A DNA stretch of 36,966 nt from an uncultured Planctomycetota bacterium (lineage in GTDB: Bacteria; Planctomycetota; Phycisphaerae; Sedimentisphaerales; UBA12454), in contig CAINDG010000034.1 of assembly GCA_903847315.1 (NCBI GenBank), positions 1 through 36,966 on the forward strand, given 5' to 3'. Both the position numbers and the translations under genes were made by a program. The first letter of the stretch is position 1, and every line of letters starts with the position of its first letter. Below, in pieces: positions 14,876-21,262 of the stretch. The notes beneath the pieces were generated by a model. The model was not told where the DNA came from. It searched no databases and saw only the letters and a list, made by a program, of their open reading frames with translations.

Positions 14876-17323
14876 TTAATTATCCAGACGCCAGTCGGCA
14901 ACCCACAACCAGGACTCACAGAAAATTTCCAAATCCTTATAATCAATGGTACCATCATTATTGAGGTCGCAGATGTCGTCGTAGCCGGGCTGTCCCTCTG
15001 ATATCATCCAGGATTCGGCAAGAACATTAAAATCTAGAAAATTAACTACGCCGTCATATGGCAGAAAATCGGCCGGATGGCGATAAAATTCGTCTGCCCC
15101 CATATCAACTCTTGCCGTGCCGTTATGTTCGCTGGCCATTATTCTTGGTTCACCATCGATGTCAGTTTCGGTTGAAGAACTAAAATTGGGGTCGCCCTTA
15201 TTAATGCAAGGCGAACCATATTTTAAATGATAATTGCTTGTGTCTGGGTTTCCAAAACACGGATCGCTGGTGATATTGTGTAAGCCGCCGCCGGTATAAT
15301 TTTGTATGCAATTAAAATGTATTTTTGTAAATGTGTCGCCGACTAAACTGCCGGCATTGTTGCCCCACACAATATTGCTATAGATATTTGGGTCGACGCC
15401 TAGAGAGTAAATACCATACCAGTAATTTTCGGCTATGGTATTATTCCTTATTCGGGTAGAGGAACCACCGCTTATAGATATGCCGCCATCCGAACCATTA
15501 TGATGGATCATATTGTTTATTATAGTGGGAGCACTGCTAATGCCGGATATATATATGCCGTTATATACGTTGTTCCATATATTACAGTGACTTATCGTCG
15601 GATTGGAGCTGGCACAGGTTATTCCATTGCCTCCGGCGATTATCGAAAGGCCTGCAACCACGCTGCCGTTATTATTTAACATATGGATTATTGGATCTCT
15701 TATTTCCACTCCCTTATCGGTCAGTCTTGATGAACCATACAGTCTGGTCCTATCCACAACCGACATATTATTCGGGTCCTGGCCCTTGAGTGTTATGGGC
15801 TTATTGTTAAAATTAATGTTTTCACAATAGTAACCTTCATTCACCTCAATTACATCATTATTATTCGCCTCGTTGACCGCAGGCTGAACACGCCTATACC
15901 ATTTATTTTGCGTTTTATTGTGAACGTTCACTTCGTAAACATGAAGAGGCGTCGGCGTATTGATATTATTAGCTGGGCCGATGCCAAGTCTGCCGTTACT
16001 GCCCTTGCCCCACACCCAGACTGTTCCCCATTTGTCAACTGCAAGATTGTGCCAATAACCGGCCGAAATAAAAACAATATCTTTAAGATAGCCGGTGCTA
16101 TTAGGTCCAACGACCTTTACTGGCAAAGGTGTTGGGAAGTGGTATGTTGTGCCGTTACCAAGTTGACCGTAACTATTATCACCCCATGTGTAAACCCTGC
16201 CTTTGCAGTTGGAATCGTTTGCATCAAATTTCTCAAGGGCCATACAATGGCCTTCGCCCGCCTTTATTGAAATAATATTCCGCAAATTTGCAGTGGGGTG
16301 ATTGGGGTCTTGCTGGCCTGCCAGAACTCTTATGGGCACAGGGCTATCGCCGTCTACCTCGCCATTACCAAGCCTGCCGCCATAGGTATAATCACTGGTA
16401 TCATTATAACCCCATGTATAGACTCTGCCTTGGCAGTTTGGGTCGTTGTGGTCGATTTTCTCAAGCGCCATAGAATGGTCCCAGCCGGCAGCGATAGCAA
16501 TAATATTCTGCAGATAATTTACATCATTAACGCCATGAACCTTGACGGGAGTAGCTATTTTATCAATTACAGTATTATTTATACCAAGTTTGCCGTAACC
16601 GCCGGGATAAAACTCGCCATAAGAATTATCGCCCCACGTATAGACACAGCCGTTGGCATCCAACGCCATCGAATGATGTGCGCCGCCGGATACGGAAACA
16701 ATGTTTGCAAGATAATTCACATCATTAACACCATGAACCTTGATAGGCAGAAGGTTTGAATCTGCTTCAGAACTGCCTTTATTATTTCCGAGCTGGCCGT
16801 AATCGTTAATGCCCCATGACCAGACAAAATGGTTAACATCAACCGCCAAAGAATGTCGCCCGCTTCTGCCGGCGGTTATGGCAACTATATTTTGTAAATA
16901 TGTCGTTTGCATCTGGCCGCCGCGAACCTGAACAGGGACAGCTCTATTCAGCAGGTCGCCAACGCCCAATTGTCCATTACCATTGCCTCCCCATGCCCAG
17001 ACATAACCATTTTCATCCCTCGCCAGCGAATGCAGCCAGCCCGCAGCGATAGCGCTAATATTCTCAAGACAATCGCTCGGGGTATTCATATCACCGTCAT
17101 ATACCGGAACAGGAACATATCTGTCTTCGTATGTGCCGTCGCCAAGCCCGCCAAGATAATTGCGTCCGCAACTCCAGACTTCGTGTGATTCGGTAAGAAT
17201 AAGTGTGTGGTCTTCGCCGCCGGAAACTTTGACGGCAGGGATAGGAGTTAGGGCATTCACTGCCGAAGCTAAACCGGCCAATACAACAATGCCTGCGACT
17301 AATAAAGCCGGCTTCCTGAACAA
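14876..17323 (-). CDS. Secreted RCC1-repeat / beta-helix protein with dockerin-like C-terminus
   Basis: 815 aa from TTG 17323 (AAAGGA 8 nt upstream). Signal peptide: 'LLVAGIVVLAGLASAVNA'. About residues 30-480 are RCC1-type propeller repeats ('ISAIAAGWLHSLARDENG.VWAWG', 'GQLGNG...P..V'). Residues about 490-735 form a right-handed parallel beta-helix of the pectate-lyase type ('AVNEANNNDVIEVNEGYY', 'ISGGSSTRIRNNTIAENYWY'). The tail has two Ca-binding dockerin-like motifs ending in ESW ('DGVVNFLDFNVLAESWM' and 'DLNNDGTIDYKDLEIF'), a marker of Phycisphaerae-type secreted proteins. Probably cell-surface or exported; ligand unknown. Confidence 0.9.
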   Translation of the reverse strand: MFRKPALLVAGIVVLAGLASAVNALTPIPAVKVSGGEDHTLILTESHEVWSCGRNYLGGLGDGTYEDRYVPVPVYDGDMNTPSDCLENISAIAAGWLHSLARDENGYVWAWGGNGNGQLGVGDLLNRAVPVQVRGGQMQTTYLQNIVAITAGRSGRHSLAVDVNHFVWSWGINDYGQLGNNKGSSEADSNLLPIKVHGVNDVNYLANIVSVSGGAHHSMALDANGCVYTWGDNSYGEFYPGGYGKLGINNTVIDKIATPVKVHGVNDVNYLQNIIAIAAGWDHSMALEKIDHNDPNCQGRVYTWGYNDTSDYTYGGRLGNGEVDGDSPVPIRVLAGQQDPNHPTANLRNIISIKAGEGHCMALEKFDANDSNCKGRVYTWGDNSYGQLGNGTTYHFPTPLPVKVVGPNSTGYLKDIVFISAGYWHNLAVDKWGTVWVWGKGSNGRLGIGPANNINTPTPLHVYEVNVHNKTQNKWYRRVQPAVNEANNNDVIEVNEGYYCENINFNNKPITLKGQDPNNMSVVDRTRLYGSSRLTDKGVEIRDPIIHMLNNNGSVVAGLSIIAGGNGITCASSNPTISHCNIWNNVYNGIYISGISSAPTIINNMIHHNGSDGGISISGGSSTRIRNNTIAENYWYGIYSLGVDPNIYSNIVWGNNAGSLVGDTFTKIHFNCIQNYTGGGLHNITSDPCFGNPDTSNYHLKYGSPCINKGDPNFSSSTETDIDGEPRIMASEHNGTARVDMGADEFYRHPADFLPYDGVVNFLDFNVLAESWMISEGQPGYDDICDLNNDGTIDYKDLEIFCESWLWVADWRLDN

Positions 17324-17442
17324 GCCCCCGTTCCTTTCGAATCAAAGTTTCAAATTAGCATGATAATTGCGTACCATATTTAGATTCCAGCCGTGCCGCT
17401 CATCCTTGTTCTGTCTTCAAAACAGCGGTCCTTCACCCAGTT

Positions 17443-17471
17443 AGAATAATGGATAAATCCATAAAAGTCAA
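17443..17471 (-). promoter_or_regulatory. Promoter of the RCC1 protein with a palindrome in the spacer
   Basis: Minus strand: TTGACT (17471-17466), 17-bp spacer, TATTCT (17448-17443). The spacer holds a 14-bp inverted repeat ATGGAT-AA-ATCCAT (17449-17462), placed where a repressor could block RNA polymerase. Confidence 0.5.
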
Positions 17472-17710
17472 GGAAAAAACAACTCTTGCCTAAACTGCCT
17501 TCGGCGCATAACTATCTAAATGACCTAAAGATACAACTCCTTTGGATGCCATTCAACCCCTTATTTCAGGCATTGTCCTCACCTGCTGGATATATCTCTT
17601 TTTTATGCCAAAATCAAAAAATCCCTGTTTTTAGCCAATATATCCACATTAAAGTTCGCCGACCATCTCCTTGGCTCATTGTATATTAGTATTTATTTCC
17701 CATTTTTTTC
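17472..17710. other. Intergenic stretch without recognised genes
   Basis: AT-rich spacer between the RCC1 gene and the DNA-acting island. The plus-strand frame 17486-17689 has no ribosome site and no recognisable protein. Nothing else is seen. Confidence 0.5.
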
Positions 17711-17739
17711 TTGACTCTTGTTAGATGATTTGTTAAAAT
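17711..17739 (+). promoter_or_regulatory. Predicted promoter of the HNH-AP2 gene
   Basis: TTGACT (17711-17716), 17-bp spacer and TAAAAT (17734-17739). A GAGGAG ribosome site follows at 17807-17812. Confidence 0.6.
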
Positions 17740-17897
17740 ACCCACAAGTTTAGTCAAAAAGCTAATTTTTCGACAAAAATATCCTACAATTTTTAATTTC
17801 CTTATCGAGGAGCCTTCCCATCGAAATCACTATTCCAATCAAGTTTGAAGTCAAAATCCGTCCGCCATTAGCAAATTGGCTTATTAGCATTGCGCTT

Positions 17898-18380
17898 TTG
17901 TACAGGCGTCTGCGATACGGCTATCCCTTTAGGCGTATTCGTCTGTCGCGAGGCCAATATGCAATCGTAGATGTGGAAGATTTTGAAAAGCTCAGCAAAC
18001 ACAAATGGTGCGCCATCCCAAAACGCGACACCTTTTACGCCAAACGCTATGGCCTGAGAAACGGCAGATATACTACAATAGCTATGCATCAGCAGATTAT
18101 GCGTCCCCCTGAAGGATTATTTGTTGACCATGAAAACCATAACGGGCTGGACAACAGAAAAGCGAATTTAAGAATCGCCACACCCGCCCAAAACGCCTGC
18201 AACAGCAGAAAGAGCGCAAACCCCTGCAGCTCAAAATACAAAGGCGTCTCTTACGACAATGACAAAAATCTATGGCGGGCTTATATAACCTATAATGGAA
18301 AGCGAACATATTTAGGCAGGTTTGAAAACGAGGAAGACGCCGCGCGGGCCTACGACAAAGCCGCACAGTTGTACTTTTGA
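17898..18380 (+). CDS. HNH endonuclease with AP2 DNA-binding domain (unusual start, premature UGA)
   Basis: 160 aa from the only standard in-frame start, TTG 17898. HNH domain at residues about 64-92 (His64; 'DHENHNGLDNRKANLR' with Asp77-His78 and Asn90). AP2/ERF domain from about residue 113 ('YKGVSYDNDKNLWRAYI', 'YLGRFENEEDAARAYDKAA'). Such proteins are homing-type nucleases of phages and mobile DNA. Two oddities: the frame is open and protein-like upstream to 17820 ('IEITIPIKFEVKIRPPLANW'), where GAGGAG sits 7 nt before an ATC codon; and the stop TGA 18378-18380 interrupts the AP2 domain where a Gly codon is expected. Either a decaying gene or one with non-standard initiation. Confidence 0.78.
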   Translation: MYRRLRYGYPFRRIRLSRGQYAIVDVEDFEKLSKHKWCAIPKRDTFYAKRYGLRNGRYTTIAMHQQIMRPPEGLFVDHENHNGLDNRKANLRIATPAQNACNSRKSANPCSSKYKGVSYDNDKNLWRAYITYNGKRTYLGRFENEEDAARAYDKAAQLYF

Positions 18381-18440
18381 AAATTCGCTTCTTTGAATTT
18401 CCCCGACAAATCGCAATCCAAAAAACATTTAGCCCCTTGA
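18381..18440 (+). pseudogene. Detached C-terminal tail of the HNH-AP2 gene after an in-frame UGA
   Basis: The same reading frame continues after TGA 18378-18380 as 'KFASLNFPDKSQ...' to TGA 18438-18440. AP2 domains normally end 'YFGEFAxLNFP', so the family end is intact apart from Gly to stop (GGA to TGA) and Glu to Lys. One base change explains the stop; no frameshift is needed. Confidence 0.65.
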
Positions 18441-18452
18441 TTTATCAAGGGG
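18433..18452 (+). terminator. Terminator-like hairpin at the end of the HNH-AP2 gene
   Basis: Perfect CCCCTTGA / TCAAGGGG arms with a TTTA loop, overlapping the original stop codon at 18438-18440. The trailing T run is poor, so termination may be weak. Confidence 0.5.
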
Positions 18453-18487
18453 TTGGATTAACATAAACAAAACAGAGAGACAAGAAA

Positions 18488-18778
18488 ATGAAGCGATATT
18501 ATATTTATATACTGGCAAGCAAAAGAAACGGTGCTCTCTATATTGGCGTAACTAATAACTTAATTGGCAGAGTAAGCGAACACAAAAACAATAGCATTGA
18601 TGGCTTTACCAAAAGTCGCGGCATTCACACTCTTGTCTACTATGAGGAATTTGATGATATCCGCAAAGCCATTGCCCGGGAAAAACAATTAAAAAAATGG
18701 CCAAGGCAATGGAAGATAAGATTAATTGAAAAGGATAATTTAGAATGGAAAGATTTATATCCTGATTTATCATCATGA
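18488..18778 (+). CDS. GIY-YIG family nuclease-like protein (UPF0213 type)
   Basis: 96 aa, a single GIY-YIG domain: 'YYIYILASKRNGALYIGVTN' contains the two motif halves (YIYI...LYIG), followed by the Arg in 'LIGRVSEHK', then 'GFTKSRGIHTLVYYEEF' and 'AIAREKQLKKW', which includes the conserved Glu. Such small proteins are widespread; they are related to homing and repair nucleases, but most lack a tested activity. Preceded by GAGAG at about 9 nt. It lies between the HNH-AP2 gene and the DpnI operon, forming a cluster of DNA-acting genes. Confidence 0.9.
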   Translation: MKRYYIYILASKRNGALYIGVTNNLIGRVSEHKNNSIDGFTKSRGIHTLVYYEEFDDIRKAIAREKQLKKWPRQWKIRLIEKDNLEWKDLYPDLSS

Positions 18779-18860
18779 TGATATACTCTTACTTTGAGGT
18801 TACTGCTTTGATGTGTCATTCCTGAGATAACGCTTCATTGAGTAAACTGCAAGGAATCAT

Positions 18861-19049
18861 CTAATTCAAATTATCAAAAAAATCTTCTTCAATAATTCCA
18901 GTCCCAATTAATTTATAACATTCCTCCGGATGAGCCATGAAGAGTTTAGATAGAATATCTTCAAGAAGTTTTGCATCGTTGGGAAAGTCCTGTTTTCCAT
19001 CCCATTCGTCAGCAATTCTGTTAGCAATAGCCCTTGCCCATTTATTCAT
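18861..19049 (-). CDS. Small protein, third gene of the DpnI-like operon
   Basis: 62 aa from ATG 19049, chosen because it overlaps the nuclease stop as ATGA; an in-frame ATG at 19061 would add 4 residues. Soluble, acidic, helical: 'MNKWARAIANRIADEWDGKQ', 'LLEDILSKLFMAHPEECYKL' and an acidic end (EEDFFDNLN). I recognise no family. The coupled translation suggests a job with the nuclease, such as a regulator or inhibitor. It is not obviously DpnD of the pneumococcal DpnI locus. Confidence 0.7.
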   Translation of the reverse strand: MNKWARAIANRIADEWDGKQDFPNDAKLLEDILSKLFMAHPEECYKLIGTGIIEEDFFDNLN

Positions 19050-19819
19050 TTTTTCGCCCATCGATAAAACCCTCGCCTGACAAATTCTAAATATCCCAAA
19101 TCTCGTAAAACCTGCAATTGTTGCCTTATCTTATCTCTGACATGATAATTTTCCGGGTGTCTTTCGGATAAAGCACTTTCAAATAAATAAGCATCATCTA
19201 AAGTAAACTCTGATTTCTTTATCGAACGCAGGACTGTAAGAACATCAAGCGTCCAACCCCTTGTTTTCGTTGATAAGTCGCTTAACGGCTGAACCAAACG
19301 AAATCTCTCTCTGACTTTCCCTTTCGGTGATATGAATCCTGAATTAATTACATTAATCCTGCCTTCGGGCGGAACCATATCGAGAATTATATTACATCCC
19401 ACCCACCCGGCGCGCCGTGCACTTGAACTCAATGGTTTTCTTGCTTCGATAGCCGACCTCGGCAGACAGAATTTTGGTATGATTAAAAGGTCTTTAACTA
19501 TCGCGCCAATATTATCATAACTAAGTAGCAAAAAATGCGGCAATTGGTCTCGTGTAATTGCCCTTATCATGGCATCATAAGCGGCATCGACTATTTTCCT
19601 GCCAAAAGGTTTTGATACCGCTTTAAGTTGATATTGCGAATCGCACCCGGAACAGACAAAATCTACAGCTTCCGTCCCTGTTCTGGTTTTATCTAAACGG
19701 TCTGAGGTACACGCCGGACAATACATATTTTCAAAGGCCCATGCCTCCGTTATGACCCGCGCCCGTTGCGATGCGCTTTTATATCCCTGTGCCTCTTTAA
19801 TCGGTAAATTTAGAATCAT
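19046..19819 (-). CDS. dpnI: DpnI-family endonuclease (methyl-directed GATC restriction)
   Basis: 257 aa; pneumococcal DpnI has 254. Similar along the full length: 'YKSASQRARVITEAW', zinc ribbon Cys34/Cys37 and Cys56/Cys59, catalytic Asp53, Lys66, then 'RKPLSSSARRAGWVGCNI' (DpnI has 'RKPLAPTARRAGWIGCNI') and the C-terminal winged helix ('RGWTLDVLTVL', 'SEFTLDDAYLFES', 'KIRQQLQVLRDLGYLEF'). DpnI cuts G(6mA)TC, using both domains to read methylated DNA. Position 64 is Gln instead of Glu, a change in the metal-binding E-x-K; activity is probable but untested. The specificity is inferred from the family. Second gene of an operon with ATGA overlaps on both sides. Confidence 0.95.
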   Translation of the reverse strand: MILNLPIKEAQGYKSASQRARVITEAWAFENMYCPACTSDRLDKTRTGTEAVDFVCSGCDSQYQLKAVSKPFGRKIVDAAYDAMIRAITRDQLPHFLLLSYDNIGAIVKDLLIIPKFCLPRSAIEARKPLSSSARRAGWVGCNIILDMVPPEGRINVINSGFISPKGKVRERFRLVQPLSDLSTKTRGWTLDVLTVLRSIKKSEFTLDDAYLFESALSERHPENYHVRDKIRQQLQVLRDLGYLEFVRRGFYRWAKK

Positions 19820-19980
19820 TGCTTTTTATATCTTATAAATGCTTCAACCGCTTTATCGAAATCGCCAAAGGCAAATTCTGCAAGCTCCTCTATTGTGGCA
19901 TTTACCGCCACTTCATCAAATTCTTTGTTAAGGAATTCTAGGAAACCCGAATTTGTTTCATATCGTTTAGCTTTATCCAT
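19816..19980 (-). CDS. Small protein, first gene of the DpnI-like operon
   Basis: 54 aa from ATG 19980; its TGA overlaps the nuclease ATG (ATGA). Acidic and helical: 'MDKAKRYETNSGFLEFLNKE', then 'TIEELAEFAFGDFDKAVEAF'. No family recognised and no resemblance to the Dam fragment upstream. The ATG lies 8 nt past the -10 box, so the mRNA would be nearly leaderless and no Shine-Dalgarno is seen. The overlap makes it likely to be a real gene; it may control or assist the nuclease. Confidence 0.7.
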   Translation of the reverse strand: MDKAKRYETNSGFLEFLNKEFDEVAVNATIEELAEFAFGDFDKAVEAFIRYKKQ

Positions 19981-19987
19981 GCCACAG

Positions 19988-20016
19988 ATTATTGATCAAC
20001 CAAAAAGCCTTGTCAA
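19988..20016 (-). promoter_or_regulatory. Promoter of the DpnI-like operon containing a GATC site
   Basis: Minus strand: TTGACA (20016-20011), 17-bp spacer, AATAAT (19993-19988), then ATG at 19980. A GATC (19994-19997, within TGATCA) directly abuts the -10 box. The TGA stop of the Dam fragment lies within the -35 box. Confidence 0.6.
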
Positions 20017-20135
20017 TTAAATATCAAAAGTCTGTTTGGCAGACGTTTTTCAATCTCGTCAAGAAGTTGTGTTTTACCTCCTGCCCATTTCAGAAATGGT
20101 TTAGCCGTTATTGTTTTTTCTATAGTTGATATCAT
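20013..20135 (-). pseudogene. dam: Truncated Dam-type adenine methyltransferase (N-terminal 40 codons)
   Basis: ATG 20135 to TGA 20015-20013, 40 aa. '[18 protein letters not shown]' is the hallmark N-terminus of Dam/DpnM enzymes (FLKWAGGK, part of the S-adenosylmethionine site), followed by 'EKRLPN'. Intact enzymes are about 270-280 aa; everything after about residue 34 is missing, including 'EPFxGGG' and the DPPY catalytic motif. The fragment runs into the promoter of the DpnI-like operon, so a deletion or cassette swap seems to have joined them. Confidence 0.8.
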
Positions 20136-20161
20136 AAGAAAATCTTAAAAATATTTTCGCA

Positions 20162-20189
20162 ATTCTAATCTATTAAAAATCCAATGCAA
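20162..20189 (-). promoter_or_regulatory. Possible promoter of the Dam fragment
   Basis: Minus strand: TTGCAT (20189-20184), 16-bp spacer, TAGAAT (20167-20162), 27 bp before the fragment's ATG. If it still works, it could read through into the DpnI-like operon. Confidence 0.4.
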
Positions 20190-20230
20190 TTTGTTTTATT
20201 CTGCCCTCTATAATCTGTAACCTATAATCT

Positions 20231-20647
20231 TCAATTCTCCGGGTACATAAATTCCGGCACGCGACGCGGTTTGCCGTTATCATCGACGCAGGCGAGGATA
20301 CTCGAGCCTTCGGCAATCAGCAGGCCGACGCCCGGCCGGATAAGTTTATAACTATGTTCGATTTTTGCCGCGGATACTTTTGTGCATTCGGTTATCAATT
20401 CTAATTTCTCATCGTAATACGCCGGCCTGCGATACTTGACGAAAAGTTCCGCGACGACCATATAAAAACCTTCTCTTTCAAGGTCTTTGTACGCAAGGCC
20501 GTTGGCGCGGAGAAGTTCTGTTCTGCCCATCTCGAAATAGATTGGGAAAACGCTGTGATGGACGACGCCTGCCTGGTCGGTCTCGCAGTAGCGGGGAATG
20601 ACTGTTATTGTGTAAGATTGAATTGTCGTTTTTTCTGGAAATTTCAT
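20231..20647 (-). CDS. Acyl-CoA thioesterase (4HBT/YbgC-like)
   Basis: 138 aa from ATG 20647; a GTG at 20662 would add 5 residues. The hot-dog thioesterase signature is clear: 'RYCETDQAGVVHHSVFPIYF' contains the catalytic Asp and 'EMGRTELLR' the following helix; 'VKYRRPAYYDEKLELIT' is also typical. Hydrolyses acyl-CoA thioesters; the substrate is not predictable. No clear ribosome site. Confidence 0.88.
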   Translation of the reverse strand: MKFPEKTTIQSYTITVIPRYCETDQAGVVHHSVFPIYFEMGRTELLRANGLAYKDLEREGFYMVVAELFVKYRRPAYYDEKLELITECTKVSAAKIEHSYKLIRPGVGLLIAEGSSILACVDDNGKPRRVPEFMYPEN

Positions 20648-20877
20648 AAATAATTTAACCACAAAAAATTGTTTTCACTCAAATTATACCTTTTCCCACG
20701 TAATCCGTGCAATCCGTGGTTCGGGATTCAAGTTAGCACATTGCCTAAAAAATTCAAGAAACAATCGGCAAAATACCTGTAAAGTCCGGTAAAAATTGCC
20801 TAAGTTGCCAAAAAACAAGGGGTTTGTGGTTAGCCGGGCGATATAAAATTAAATTTTAGATTTAAACTCTGCCCAGT
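20648..20877. other. Intergenic region upstream of the thioesterase
   Basis: No genes. The sequence is AT-rich with one short direct repeat, AATCCGTG (20702-20709 and 20711-20718, one base apart). It holds the divergent upstream regions of the thioesterase (minus) and the lipoprotein/cdaA genes (plus). Confidence 0.4.
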
Positions 20878-20906
20878 TTGACATTTAGATTACAATCTGT
20901 TACAAT
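20878..20906 (+). promoter_or_regulatory. Predicted promoter of the lipoprotein-cdaA-cdaR genes
   Basis: TTGACA (20878-20883), 17-bp spacer and TACAAT (20901-20906), 90 bp before the lipoprotein ATG. Confidence 0.65.
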
Positions 20907-20995
20907 TTATTAGAGAATAATACTGTACAAAGCAGCTTGTTGCTGTTAAGTTTTGTAGATTACTGTAGTTAGCATAATTTAGCTGGGGAAGGATT

Positions 20996-21214
20996 ATGAT
21001 AAGAAGATTTTTGCCCGGTATTTTGTTGGCGTGTGTTTTGTTGGCGTTGGCTTTAACGACAATTGGCTGTCACGGCCTTGGCGAAACGGCCCACGAAAGA
21101 AGTGACGACCATTCGAGACAGCTTCGGCTGAATGGTTCGATGATGATTGACGACATTGACGCTATCTTTCAACAGGACAGGCCCAGCAGACTTACCGAAT
21201 ATACTGTAAGGTAA
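20996..21214 (+). CDS. Small predicted lipoprotein upstream of cdaA
   Basis: 72 aa. Signal peptide (FLPGILLACVLLALALTTIGC) with a lipobox-like end at Cys25, then a short charged tail. The start has GGGGAAGG 4 nt upstream. No family recognised. Same strand as cdaA, 48 nt away, probably one transcript. Confidence 0.72.
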   Translation: MIRRFLPGILLACVLLALALTTIGCHGLGETAHERSDDHSRQLRLNGSMMIDDIDAIFQQDRPSRLTEYTVR

Positions 21215-21262
21215 AAACGGAAACAAAGGGAAGCAAAAAAAAGACAAGGGATTTTCGCTAAA

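Noticed and set aside
18378-18440. UGA read as Gly (alternative genetic code)
   Set aside because: Other genes in the window, such as the IS1595 passenger's neighbours, FabZ and the DpnI-like gene, end normally at TGA, so a genome-wide recoding is not supported.
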